From contig OZ176054.1 in assembly GCA_964247055.1 (NCBI GenBank), forward strand, positions 6,510,001-6,574,000: a stretch of DNA of 64,000 nucleotides, in the 5' to 3' direction. Positions 44,694 through 58,740 of this stretch are shown piece after piece (the first letter of the stretch is position 1; every line of letters begins with the position of its first letter). Position numbers and translations under genes: made by a program. Under the pieces are notes generated by a model, which saw nothing but the letters and a program-made list of their open reading frames with translations, ran no database searches and was not told the origin of the DNA. The DNA is from Paragordius varius. Taxonomy: Eukaryota > Nematomorpha.

Positions 44694-45665
44694 CAGTGAT
44701 ACTCAAACCGCGGCCCGCGGGCCGCATGCGGCCCTAAAAGTGCTATAAAATTGCCCTATGACCAAATTGATACATAAATTATTTTTTTGATAAATTTTAA
44801 AATAGACATAAGCGAATTTTCGCGTATTTTAATATTAATTTATTTTCTTTAAAGTTAATTTTGGTAATTTTTATTTATTACCCAATTTGAAAAGTAGAAA
44901 ATTTTTCCTACATTAAAATGATTTCAAAATTTTGGCACACGTTGTTTCTGTATTTTATTTTGATTTCTATTAAATTTTTATTGCATTCCTTTTTTGTAAA
45001 GCAAGCCTTTCACTCAAACTTGCATATTCTTTTCATTGCTATCTTTTATCATTTAACATTTTTATCTAATGAGACGAAATTCAAAATTAAGATTTATTAA
45101 AAATTTCTTAAAACTCGTTGAAAATCCATGGCATATGGATATACCAATATTGAGCAACTTGAGCATTTCGGTTTTGACAGGCGCATATCATTGAAGAATT
45201 CGTAGATTTAAAAATGATTTCAGGATATATTAGGAAAATCGTGGGGAAGAAAGATATGCAGAGTTTTGGCAAGATGTGCCAAATACTGTTTTTCCTTCAA
45301 CTTACACGTGTGAGGCAGCATATTCAAAAATGAAGTATGTCAAGAATACATACAGAAATCGCTTAACCGATGATCACATGGACGACGTATTAAGATTGGC
45401 CTGTCATGAGGCGAAACTTGTCAAAAATTATTGGTTAATATCAAAATAAATGCTAACGGAATATTTTAATTTTTTAAATGGTGCAAAACGAGTTTTTAGA
45501 TGGATTTACATGCGATCCGCGAAAAATTCATTGTGCTGATTTAGAGTATAAATATTTACATATGTGTCAAATAGCTATGGAATATTTGCCAATATAAGGT
45601 TCATGGCCCTCGAAAAAATAATATATTTTATTTGGCCCGCCAAATTTTTTTGGTGAGTACCACTG
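44694..45665 (+). mobile_element. hAT transposon (Charlie-like), 972 bp, internally deleted, perfect 8-bp target duplication
   Basis: Flanked by ATTTAAAG at 44686-44693 and 45666-45673. Ends CAGTGATACTCAAACCGC and GGTGAGTACCACTG. At 45261-45449 (+) an intact reading frame encodes the C-terminus of a hAT transposase: EFWQDVPNTVFPSTYTCEAA, then SKMKYVKNTYRNRL, then DDVLRLACHEAKL and a stop, matching the dimerisation-domain region of FAM200/ZBED-type hAT proteins (the CE..FS..K..YRNRL signature). The rest of the transposase is deleted, so the copy is non-autonomous. Confidence 0.88.
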
Positions 45666-46020
45666 ATTTAAAGAGAAATAGCCTCTTTTAGAAGGGCAAA
45701 TAAAATTGAGGCTTTCTGTGCCGCTAAAAATTAAAAGTATATAAAAATGTTTTCTTTTTTTATATTTAGATTTGTGATATACTTGATATATTTAAAAATG
45801 AAAAATTTAATTATCACCCTAAAATATTTATTGAACAAAACGTTTGCAAATTTTGCCATTTTATGATATGGAGCAGATACCACAAAAGTGTAAATAATTT
45901 CTTAATTACTCGTAAGACCAAAAACCATGATAATTCTGATACATATTCCTAAATATATACATATTTCATCAGAAAATTTTTTTAGCATAATATTATTATT
46001 TAAATTTTTGTCTTTTAAAC

Positions 46021-46197
46021 ACCAGTGGTAAAATACTCAAACCGCGACCCTATGCTTTGCTATGGGCTTAAATTATTTATTTAATAAAATCTGATATACT
46101 AACTAATTTATAAATATCTGCAAATGTGTCAAACAACTATGAATTTTTTATCAGTTTTATGAGGTTTGCAAGACCCTTGAGACAAGATAAATAACTG
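46021..46197. mobile_element. Short deletion derivative of the hAT at 44694
   Basis: Starts CAGTGGTAAAATACTCAAAC then CGCGACCC, like the left end of the 972-bp hAT, and inside carries CAAATGTGTCAAACAACTATG, matching CATATGTGTCAAATAGCTATG near that element's right end. Flanks TTTTAAAC and TTATTAAAC suggest a decayed target duplication. Confidence 0.55.
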
Positions 46198-46487
46198 TTA
46201 TTAAACAATATTATATTTAAAAAAAATAATTTTAAACGTTTAGAATGACAAATGCTAAATTTAAAAGTTAAGGTAATATAATTATCTTATCAAAAAAAAT
46301 CTTTACTTATAAAATTGGACGTACGCACATTCAAAACTAAAATTTCACATTTAATTTTAAACAATATATGATTTAACCAATAATTTTTGCACATTATAAA
46401 CGAATCACTTCAGAGCCATATAAGTCGAAAAGATTAATATATTTCCAATATTTGATTTTAATTACAAAATAGAATTACAGATTAACA

Positions 46488-46663
46488 TTGCTAGAAAGTT
46501 ATAAATTATTGGCAAATAGTAAATACAACAAAGGGCAGTATTATTGGCTTATTTTTTTTTTATTTTTACTATTATTAGCCAATAATACTTCCCTTTGTTG
46601 TATTTACTATTTGGCAATAACTTTTTGCAATGTACACCTACTCATACTGTAATTAAAAATGGT
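46488..46663. mobile_element. Palindromic MITE (CAGTATTATTGGC family), copy 3
   Basis: AACATTGCTAGAAAGTTATAA, GCAAATAGTAAATACAACAA and GGGCAGTATTATTGGC on the left mirror GCCAATAATACTTCCC, TTGTTGTATTTACTATTTGG and CAATGTACACCTACTCATACTG on the right. Confidence 0.65.
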
Positions 46664-49600
46664 CCAAAAATTTGAAATGATATTATATATAGTAAATTAC
46701 TTAGGCGTTACATATTTTTTTAAAATAGTATAATTAATACATGTATATATATGTATATATACGTTTCCTACAAATTCGCTATTGGATTGCACAATTCGTA
46801 ACGTATATAGATTGATTGATTTTTAAAATGAAAACAACCGTAAATTAATAAACTAAAACCAAAGGAAACAACTTGTGTAAATATGAAATGTAGAACAAAA
46901 GCACGATAAAATTAATAAGCCGTCTTTGAACTTTATTTTATATATAAATAATATATTGATTTAAGTAGATTAATTTATAAATAATAAGTCTCAAAAATGT
47001 AATGTATATCTAGATATGAATACAAGTATTTTTAGCAGGTCATTTCTCTATTACACATTATAAATCTTACTAATAAAATTTAAAACTTACAATTTAATTT
47101 TAGTTAATTAGACATATAAATAATTATTCCCCACCAATTTGAATTTTAAATAAAATCATCACAATAAATAATTCTACAGTTTATATATAATATATAGTGT
47201 TAATATTTCTAAATTTTTCAACCATAATACTTTTAGTATTTGATAATTATGATTGATGCTTACGCTAATGAAAGAAGAAAATTTAAAATTATATTCAAAT
47301 ACAAGCTTAGAGGAGTATAGAACTAAAAATCTTTTTCTGTATTAACCAATATTTATGTGGTTAGAGGTTAATTGACCTTTGTAACCTCAAAATGCTACCA
47401 TTTATACTCATAACGTGTAAGATATTGAAATATATTTTATTTTATCAATTTCGGGCAAAAAAAAATATAAAAGTATATAAAAACATAATGATATCCACCA
47501 AAATAATTCAGAGATGATAATACATGATAATATAATTGTTTTTGGGGTCAAATTCTGCAAGCATATTTTTGGCGTCCTATCAACTTATATTTTCCATCAT
47601 ATATGAACTATATATATATATAAGATAGATAGTTATATATAAAAAGAGCCAAATGCTTTAATTAAGTGATAGATTTTAAAATTTAACCGTTAACCTAAAC
47701 CACAATTCAACTGTGCAAAATATTTTGAAATACCAGATCAATCTAAAATTCTAGAAAGATGTGGCCCCTTTAACTTTTTGATCGTAAAACTTCTAAAGTA
47801 AGAAAAATACTAAGTCACATACAATGGCTAAAAATAGAAACAATAATATTATATTATACCACAAACATTTAATTATTATTAATATTATCATTGTTGTCGT
47901 ATAATTTTTATAATAGGATAATACATATGTGGTGTGTTTTTGCGTATAGCATTGTATTTAATTTTTGGAAATATATATATATATATTGGTCTTTTTTGCA
48001 TATATCAAACACATATTTGGAGGGAAAGGAGAGGGACGACAAAGTCATTTATCCTATATATTTATTCTAATGGTGTATTTAAAATTACATTTTTATGCAA
48101 CATGCAAAAAGTAATATGTTAAAGTCTTTTTTTTACTATTACCATGAAACTCTAAATTGGACATCCTTACAGGGTCGTGGGTTATTTTTAGTGTGCATTT
48201 TATGAGAGAAATGTAATAACTTTTATTTTGAAGATTCTCCTGACCCCAAACAAATCACAAATCCCTTTTATTTTTGGCACAAATTTAATTTGGTATCGCG
48301 TTAATTCAATTAAATGAGAAATAATTAATTATCGAAGCTTTAGAAAACGTCTAATTTTTAACGCAAAAATTGGGTAACTACCCCCTATAAACATTAATTA
48401 ATATGATATGTTATCGTCTGCTTTTTTCACATCTATGAGAATAATTATCGTTTGGTGAATTCAAAATGGTGGAAGGAAATTATTTTTAGCTGAAAATGTG
48501 GTATACTAAAGTTATATATATATATATATATTTATAGTTATCCTTTTTTATAATTTATACAGCGTATAAAAATAGTATTATTCTCCCAATATGGTTTTTT
48601 GGATTAAATTTATATTTTTCCCATCATTTAATTGCACAATGGGTACGTATGTATAAATTAATTTTTTATTAGCTATATTCGAACAAAATCTACTACTTAT
48701 TTACAGTATAATTTGAATAAATGACATATTTTCACGAAAAGAATTTAAAGCGTCTTTATTACAAATGGCCTGAAGCAAATAATTTAAATATATTTTTTAT
48801 TTCCGGTAAACTCACCTAGTTGATTCCATCTTAGCAAGTAACAAATATTTTTAAATTATTAAACTATATTTATATTGATTAAATCACCGAATTTGTTTTT
48901 ATTTTTTATCGCAAATTTGAGTATTCTATATCTACAACATAATTTATATAATCCGTATAAAACGCTTTATCGGTATATTTTGGTTATTTATAGTTCAGAA
49001 TACATTATTGATTAAGTTCTCTAATGCGTCCATAAATTATAATTAACCTAACTACTATGTATTTGAATATATAACGATATAATTGATGTTGTTTTAACAT
49101 AGGTGCATATGCATATCACCTTTGGAGGTATTTCTTGCTTTAATTCTTTTTACTTGTAAATTTAACACCTTAAAGCGCTATTATTTTTGCATATTTTTTA
49201 TATTATTTGTTTCAATTAAAAACATTTTGTTACAAATATGTATATATATATATATATTAAATTTTTGTGCTGCCATTAAATTTGTAGGGGAGTTTGATTT
49301 ACCTATAACTGTAAATATATTATTACACACACTATGGCTATTTATCAATATTATATATACTATTGAATAATTATGATCGTTAATAACAGGTATAATAATA
49401 ATAATAATAAAGAATTTATATTAAAATTTATGCGAAACTTAAAGAGAACCACAAAAAATAAGAAAAATGCAAATTTTTTTACAACTACCACTAATAATAT
49501 AATAAAATTCAATTTTACTCACATTTAATTGTATGCATAACACTTATAAAATTATTACCGTAATTATTCGCATAAACATTTAAATGTATATTTTTAATAT

Positions 49601-51963
49601 AAATATATAAAAATACCTGTGCTTGAGCCCCTGCCTTAATAAACATTGCACATTGAAACATTCTTCCATTTTTATTAGCCTAAATCTATTTTTAAGAAAT
49701 TTAGCAGCTAATATATTTCGTAAATGTTTTTTTTGAAATTTATCCGATTCGCAATATTATGTAAAACAGTTGTAGGTATACACATGCAACCATCAACCAA
49801 ATTCATTGTTTAAATATTATCACTTTCGCCAATCTAAAAATACACTCATTTAATTATGTTACGTGAAATTTGAACTCGTATTTTGCGTGTTTTTTTACAT
49901 CCGCGATTATTGTTATTTCCGATTTCGTAGAAGTTAATGAATCATCTCATCTATCTATCTAAATACCATCTCTTTTTTATTTTGCTATGCGCAATATGAT
50001 TCACACTGATAATTTTTTTGTTTCCGCAAACTTTATTTAAATTTGGTTTTTGGATATTTTGCCATATAATTTGTACATTTTAAAACGTTTCCTCCCCCGT
50101 GTGATATCATGTTTTAAATAGATAGCGCTTGAACAAATATTTACCGTTGGGCTTACCTTTGGCCTCAAAGACAAATGATACACATATACCCAACTCCTAA
50201 AACAATATATCATTATTGATGATACAAAAAGAAGACCATATTCTTCCCGATAAAAGGTAACAATTTTATGACATTATTATATGTTTTTTTGCATGCATCG
50301 CATATTTTGAATAATTTTAGCCAAAATTTTATTAATAGTTTTTACCATAATCTATTTATTAAGCTAAATGGAATTCGATTAAGGACCTAAATAATTCATC
50401 ACTGTCAGTTTTAGTATTTGTTTGAGTCTTCACCGGTTTAACAAATTGAACTTAAAATTCGGTTTAATTAAAGGTACAAGTTTATTAAGTTTTATAGCCT
50501 TTTTGTATAAAGAATTTCAATATCCCTTGTAAAATATAAGTCACCCTTTAAAATTTTTTAATAATTTTCACTATTTTCTCAAAGTATAAGTTTTCTCTAT
50601 CAAATTTTCACAACATTTAGTTATAATTTTATTCATTAATATCTTAATTTTTGTTACATTGGTATTTGTATCGAGTAAATAATATATGTTAATGTATTAT
50701 AGTAGCCTTAACATAAACAACTATAAGACAAAACCGGAAGTTATATTTTTTACATTTAGCTCATCTTCGATAAATTTTTTTACGCGTTTACTCAGTCAGT
50801 CAGTGTATGTAGTTTGTTTAATTTTAATGTAATCAATGTATTTATCATTATTATTATTTAAATTAATATTTTATCGGTGTTTATGCATGTAAATTTTGGA
50901 TAATTTTTAAATCTAAATTTGTATTGAGCATTAGGGATTTTTCCCTAAATGGTTCGTTGGGAAAAAATATTTTAACTATAAATGTGCTATACATCAATAA
51001 ATTGCGTGTAAAGAGTCATACTTTAAAATTGTCTCTGAAATTCTTAGCGAATTTTATTTTAAAAATTCCAAAATTTTTAGGAGAATATATTTTTATCTCT
51101 ATATAACTTTTTAATAAACTTAACCGGCTTCTCCTAATAATTTACAAAATCTTTGCTATACATTAAGTCAATTATATTATAATAGATTCTCAATTTTCAA
51201 TATAAAACTGTATTCGTAGATTTATATTAATTTCTAAATTGAAAAGATTGATTTGTTCTATCGACGCCTAAGAAAAATAGTTTAATATTTATAAATTATT
51301 AATATTTTTAGGTGATACCTTTTTATAACTAAGCCATGATGTGGAATTTGCGGCGAGTGATTTTTTGAAATTCTATAAATTCTTACATAATCAAAATTGT
51401 TGATAAAAACAGAAAAATCTAAAAATTGATATCAATATCCGTGGATATGAATACGAAAATTGAGCATTTGTGCATAAAAAATTATCAAGATATCATTCTA
51501 TATTTTATAGATGATACAATGATCCATCCATCCATCTCGGCTAAAATGTAATGGTGAAGGTGCCTTGAAAGCTGATAGCAACTGAGAATTAAATTTTAGC
51601 AAGCGTATGAATATTGAACGGAGAGGAGCTCAATCATTAAAATCTAGGAAGCAAGAATGGAAGTATATACATATCATATTTAAATCAAATGGGAATTTTA
51701 TATCTACAATGTAGAGCATATAAATAATACAAAATTGATTTGATTTGAGGATTGGAGAGGTTTTAATCATTAATTAACCCTAATTTATATATGTTCTAAG
51801 ACTCTTTTCGTATAAATACAGGATTGCAAAAAAACTTAACAGAAAATCCTAATAATTTGTTTGGCGTACAAAGGCTAAAGGACAATCCGCATCAATTTTC
51901 ATTAAAAATTTTAATGGCCTTTTTCAAACTATGAAAACCGAGTTTTTTTATGTTCCTTTAAAT
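46664..51963. other. Gene-poor DNA
   Basis: Very AT-rich; I see no exon, RNA gene or clear repeat. Frames such as 47934-48122 and 49122-49370 lack any family resemblance and contain low-complexity Tyr/Ile runs from AT repeats. Confidence 0.4.
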
Positions 51964-52229
51964 CAGGACGTGTTCAACACGAATGCCTTTGCGGGTCGCA
52001 TTAGATCGAAAAATTCGGTTGGCCGCAATCGTACAATATAGGGGCATAAACAAATATTTCAATAGATTTTAGTTCTAAGACTGCAAAAACAACTATTTCT
52101 TTTGACATTTTTTGCTACTTTATTGCCGATATTCGGAAATATTTATCCCAAAATTTGTTTGAAAAAATAATTATTTTATGTTTCGTTCGCGCAAAAATAT
52201 TTTGGAGGGCCGCATGTTGGATACCCTAG
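51964..52229. mobile_element. hAT-type MITE, copy 3
   Basis: Ends CAGGACGTGTTCAACACGAAT and GGCCGCATGTTGGATACCCTAG. Flanks CTTTAAAT (51956-51963) and CTATAAAT (52230-52237) match at seven of eight bases. Confidence 0.75.
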
Positions 52230-55200
52230 CTATAAATTACATAAAATATTTTAAAGTTTTTGACAAATATTAATGTTCTATATTGATTTGAACATAATAT
52301 ATAAAAACCTTTTTTTCTTCCATCTGATCAGATTTAGGTAAAAAATATCAATTTCTTTTTTTACAAAAAGATCAGATTTGAAAGAAACATCTCAAAAATA
52401 ATAATAATTTGGAAAAAGTGGTGGAGTGGAACCGTATTATATTTTAAGAGAGTTTACTCATTTTAAATGGTTGCGAGCTATAACTGATATTTTTGGATTA
52501 ATTTAATAATGAATTTTATTTTACATAAACGTATATGTATGCGCATGTCTTAGACATCAAAGACTACCAATTAATATATATTATTAAATACAATATGTGT
52601 ATGATAAAAATTGGTATCACGTTAGGCTAACAACCAAATATACCGCTTTTTTCTTTTAGTTTTAGCTGCGCGTTTCGTTGAAAATCGACCGAAAATTGAC
52701 AAGGTTATACGTCTAATTATATGGCAAGCAAAATAATTTAAATGCCGCATTTCATGATGTACTATAAATTTTACAAATATTAATGAAGATGTTATTATTT
52801 TCACAAATACCTTAAACCATAATGGCAACGGCGATTTGAGCTTTGGATTTTTTGAGTTTAACTAATGCGACGTGAAAAAAACCTGTTGGAAAGTGTATTA
52901 TTAATGCTACAGCTTTTAACTGCCAATATATATATATATATATATATATCTGATTTGGCTTGAGGAGAATGGAAGTTAACGCTATTAGCACTTAAACCGC
53001 TGTATATTATTCAGTTGATATTGATATTATTTGAACTTTCTTAAGTGGTAGTTCTTCTTCTAAAAAAACTTTCATCTCCACTATTAAGTCATAAGATAAT
53101 TCCAATTTTACCTTTAAGCCATTTAAAGTGACTGATGACAAAAGTATATGATTCAATGCTCATTCCACACCAACCTTCCCCTCAAACATTTAGATGCCTC
53201 TTAAGGATTTCTTTTCTAAGAAAATGGTTCTCTAAAAGAATTAATTTAACTTAATCAAAGACTTGCCGAACAACCCTTAAATAAGCGAAAGAGTTATCGA
53301 GTATATGAGGGCCCATTCTGCGTCAGTTATAACCATGGAAACAATACACGTGATGTAAAATTTATTGGCCTAGGATATGCTATAAAGTGCAAAAACTTAT
53401 TAAATTACTTAATCATCCATGCGTTGTGGTAAAACCTTAATGTGGTTAAGCCACCACTCAATGTTTATACAAAAAACTTTAAAACCGCCTGTTTTGCTTC
53501 ACTTCACCTGACTTCACATTAGTATATATCTATCTATCTATCTATCTATGTGGACATGTAACTTGGTAAAACCAACAGTGGAATGGAACAGCAATAAAAT
53601 TTTTGTCTTTTTATGGGGTGGCGTCGACATCCCCCATTTCCCTGTTCCTCAAAACAAACAAACAAACGAACCATTTAAATAATTGGATTTTTCCGATGCT
53701 TCCCCTAAAAATCTCATTAATATAATTTGTATATTATGTTATTAGGCACAATAGAGTGAATTAAAATTTTGTAAATATATATACAAGTATACTTTAAAAA
53801 ATTTGCATACTTGTAACAATACAAAGCTATTTTTGGCAATGCCTTTTGTTTGCATACTTTAGATAGATGGATAAATGTCCTCTCAGTTACTTTTTTAAAA
53901 CTCGCATAAAATTTATATTTTGGTAACATTTTTTTTTCATGAAAAATTTTTTTTAATTATACAATTGGAACACAAATGTAAAATATTTCAAGAATTTATT
54001 ATTTAATTTATATAAGTATATTTAATTTAGTTTTTTACATTGTTTTCAAGAATATGTATACTCTTTGGGGGCCTTTAGGCGAAAATTATTCTCAATGTGC
54101 TCATCATCTCATTTTCATATAAAATATTTATGGATGATGTAAAGTTACATACATATACGACTAACGACGCATTTGTTTAAATAAGGGGAGTGTATGTAGT
54201 TTGACGCATAAAAGTATTTTACATGTTTGATTTCCGTTTACCCCATATATTTTATTCAAAAGATTTGGTGAAATGGTTTATGTAAAAAAATTTAGCCCTC
54301 AAAAAATAAGAAATAAAACTTATATAATTGAATGTATATAGTTGTTAGTGCTCATCAGTTCTCTGAATTTCATATTGTAGTTATTAGTCCTTTATATAAC
54401 TTAATGCTTAAATCAGAAATTATGAATCACAAAATTTAGTTTTATATCAGTTATTATTTTATATATCATTTTTATTTGTGCTTGAAACGAACGACAAACG
54501 ATCAAATAAGTTTACAGTTCACAATAGGCAAAAATTGACACACCAGACCAATTTATGGACTGATTAGCAAATAAATCGAGAAAATGCCATTAAAAAATAT
54601 ATTTTATAAATTCAGGCCATGTCTCCCCTTAATTTAATTCGTTTATTTCTCATCTATTTTATTTTCACACGGAACATACATTGTTTCAAACATTATTTTT
54701 TTTAATTTAAAGTCATATATTTTTATTATCATTTTTGTCAACGATGTCCCTCTTTTATCCATCCAAATATAAACTTGTCAACTTTATATATCTATTTATG
54801 TAGAGAAGCTTTGATCATTTAATTTTATCCTATTTTGACTTTCATCAATTTGGCTCTATGTTTGAGACTTTTCTTCTTGTTATAAGGCGAGACACAGTTT
54901 TTTATAATTTTAAATTTGATGTTTATACTTGAGACACAAGATAAAAACGAAATAGTATACCTTTTATATACTCTTTTTATTTCATCATCAAATCAAATAT
55001 TATTTATATACACTTACTCTACCATTTTATTTAATTATCGTTGCTATTATAATTAAAGAAGGAATCAAAAAATCTTTTTATATGTCTGTTAGGTGGCAGG
55101 CAGTTCATTTTACATGTAAGTTTGTATGTCACCAAATGAGCCAAATATGCACAACAGAACATTGGACATTTGACTTTTGGTGTCCCACATACTTACATAT

Positions 55201-58200
55201 ACATTGTATGCGTATAATTTTGGACCACAACAATCTTTTTAACCCCAAAAGCATACATTTACGTTACTAGAAATAAAAATAATCCAAAAAATTCATTTTT
55301 GTAGTTAAAACAAACGATATAGATAAACTAACTATTAATTAGGAACTGAGGAGCAATACACCATATTTGGCTGGTATTAGGATCATTTATTAATGATGGT
55401 CAAAGTTTAACACAACTTTTTTCAAGCGCGCCAAATAAGTATTATTATCTATCTATATATAACTATATACTTTTTGTGCAAAAAATTTATGTCTCTGTGT
55501 GCATGCACATATATTATTATCTATCTATATCGATAAAATTATGATAAATTTTGTGGATTAATTTAACACAAAAGTGTATGTATATATAAATTTTGGCTTT
55601 TAGACCAAAGCAAAAACTCTCTAGCATAAAACATATACTCTACTTACTAGAAAAGAAAAAAAACCTCTATAAAATACGGAGAGACAACGACGAGCAAGAG
55701 AGAGAGGAACACCCCAAGAATAATAATGTCCTTTTTTGTCTGCACATTAAATATATCCCACCACTAGCTAGCTAGCTAAATGTATAAATAATAGGAGGCA
55801 ATGCAATATTAAATAGGAAATGCTTAGTTTTTGGTTGATTTTATTTTTATATATATGTTACATAAAGATGGAGGGGGGGTAGACCTATTATTATTATCAT
55901 TATCAGATGGTCTGTGAATCTTAATAATAATTTTGGATGGATGCGATATATTTGTATTTTATTACCACGACTAGTTCACAAATTATACACGATCATACAC
56001 AGATATACATATGTATAAATATCAATTTTTACTTAATCTTTTCCCATAAATAAGTTTTTTCATCTTCCAATTTTTGTTTGTCTCATCTAAATCATATCAT
56101 ATTTTGTGATCACTAATAATATAATAATATATTATAACCATAGCACTATTCAGCATCAAACACATATATATTTGGGGATACATGAAAATTCAATCGCATT
56201 ATATATATAGAGTTTTTGTCATTCTTCTTCACATGCGTTGTAATCCCAATATATATTACTATTTTTATAATTTTTATTGATTGGTTATACTTGTAAAAGG
56301 CGAAAAAGCCATATCTGGTGTGTTAAAAAACTACCGTGTCAATAAATAATGTTTTCTTAATCCAAAAATTGATTTTACCTTATTTGTAGAGAGGGGGAGA
56401 ACGGCGGAACACATAAATTACATTCTCACACACTTTTGGTTGTTTTGTTCCCAAATAAAAAAATCTTTTTTATTTATGGACGCGGATCCCCCCTTTTATA
56501 CTGTCGTTTTATTTTACAATTTAAGAAAACCACAAAAAGATTTACAGAGACTATCAATCATTTAAATCTTATAATAATATTATTTTTAAATATGTGTGTG
56601 CGTTCATCATGGAAAGTGTCGTCTTTTTTTCTCGCCTGAAACTAAATTATGGGAATTGGTGCTAAATTCATAAAGATTTACAAGTAACTTTTTATTTTTA
56701 TCATTATTTTTATTAGTATTTCTACCATTATTATTATTCTTCTTATAAATTTAGAAGAAATCATATTACACATAGTACATGTAATTTATGACACTCATAA
56801 ATTACCATTGATAAAAATGAAATAAATTTGATTTTGGACAAATTAAATAAAAAACATTGTTATCAATCATACATGTACGTATTATAATCATAATCCCATT
56901 AAAAATTAAATTTTGAATTCTAAAATGTTCTCAATATCAATCATAAATCATACACATATTGAATATAAATTAATGTTTTGTTATGCAACAATGAATGTTT
57001 CCACCATAACTATTAATTAATATTTGATGAATCTACACACACACACATACATACATTATATAGGTTTAATTTATTCAAATTTTAAATAATTGTAATTGTA
57101 ATCTTTTTGGATTTACTGGTGCTTAATTAATAACCAAAAATGGGAAAGATATTATGAATTAAATTTTATATATATATCTGTATATAATATATTAGAATAA
57201 TGTGTGTTTTCTAACATTTATCTCATAGCAAGCAAGAATTTTGAATTTTATCACAAAACGTTGTTGTTAATTTGAATTAAATTATTATATTATATTATGT
57301 GTATATAACCAAAATTTAAATTAATTTGAGAGATAGAGGCAAACACATTTTATATATTTTTATATCATTATTTGTTTATAGAAGAAATTAAAAAAAATGT
57401 TGATAAATGTTTATTTTTTGTAATGTATTTATCCCTCTCCTCTCAAATATGTGTTAAAGCGGATGTGGTGGTGGTAACGCACATATAAGCGAGGCGAGTT
57501 TGCTTGCTTGCTTGAGTATTCAAATAAAGATTAGTGGTGTTAGGTTAGGTTAAATTGCACATATTCTAATTTAGCTTTTTACGCGCAACAACCGTTTTAT
57601 GATGGTATAGGTATTGGTATGTATATATGTAAAAATATAGGTAAAAAATTTATGGTTATTACTTACACATATTTGAATACTATTTTTTAGCGAATATGAT
57701 AACCATATTACTTGAAGTTTATTTCAAAAAAATGGTGGGATATTAACCTGTCGTTTCATTTGAATAACCCTAACCTACCAAAGGTTTGAACAATATTTTC
57801 AAGCGCTAAATGTATATCGACTATACTTACTACTTTTTATTCTTTAGCTCGGTCATGGCTTTATCCAATAGGATGACATCGTTACAAAATTTGTCCCGTT
57901 CCATATTTTAAACAATCATCATATATATCCGTTTTATATCAATCGTTTCGCAACAAACCTGGTTTTCACAGTGATTTGACAGATAATTAGTTTGGTTAGG
58001 AATTCAATGAAAATTTTAACCATACCTCTTTTGTATTGAAGTGGTAGGTTAATTATTTTCATGCCGAATTCCTAACATTAAAAATTCTGAGATCATTGTG
58101 AAAGCTGATTTTGTTGTGGAAACTTTTGCCTCGCTCACTATAATCTACCAACGAATATGAAAACTGGGAAAACGTTTTTATTCATATGTTTTATACAAAA

Positions 58201-58740
58201 TATTTATTCAATAAATTACCAATAAAATAAAAGAGATCATTTCATGGAACAAAGGTAAGATGTGGGTATATTGTAATAAAAAAATACAAGTTATAATTAA
58301 TTACATGCTAATTAAATTAGTATTTAATGATATATGTGATAAGAGAATGTATCAAAAAAAATTTTTTTTAGACATTTATTCGAATCATATATTTATTTTT
58401 ATCAGTTTACTCCTCCGACTCTAGTTCGAAAGATGATTGTGACAGACAGACAAACAACAAAATGGTTGATACTTTGCTGACCACCACCATTCCAAATTTA
58501 TTATATTGCGCAGATTAACAATAAGAGTTATCTCTCCCTGATAAACATTTTGGATTGTTTCGCATATATACACTCTGCTCTCTAGGGATCTTTCCAATCC
58601 AACAGTATATATTGTTTAGATTATTATATAAATGGTATCTGTGTTTAACCAGAGTCAGTCTAAAACACAACCACAGTGTAAAAGGTCGTTTAATTATTAT
58701 TATTAATATTGTATTGTGTATTAAATTGATGAATGAACAA
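52230..58740. other. Non-coding region downstream of SoxE
   Basis: No recognised exon. The 3' UTR of SoxE should begin at 58740 and run leftwards. Around 55590-55770 and 57430-57570 the composition becomes less AT-rich (ACGGAGAGACAACGACGAGC; GGATGTGGTGGTGGTAACGC), so conserved regulatory or UTR sequence is possible but unproven. Simple TCTA and TA runs at 53529-53549 and 52927-52949. Confidence 0.35.

Noticed and set aside
52622-52828. Frame ending with a basic KRAAKTKRKKR stretch
   Set aside because: Short, no recognisable domain, no second exon or signal found; likely chance.
57538-57555. TTAGGTTAGGTT as telomere repeat of arthropod type
   Set aside because: Only two imperfect units (TTAGGT, six bases), flanked by unique DNA; no array.
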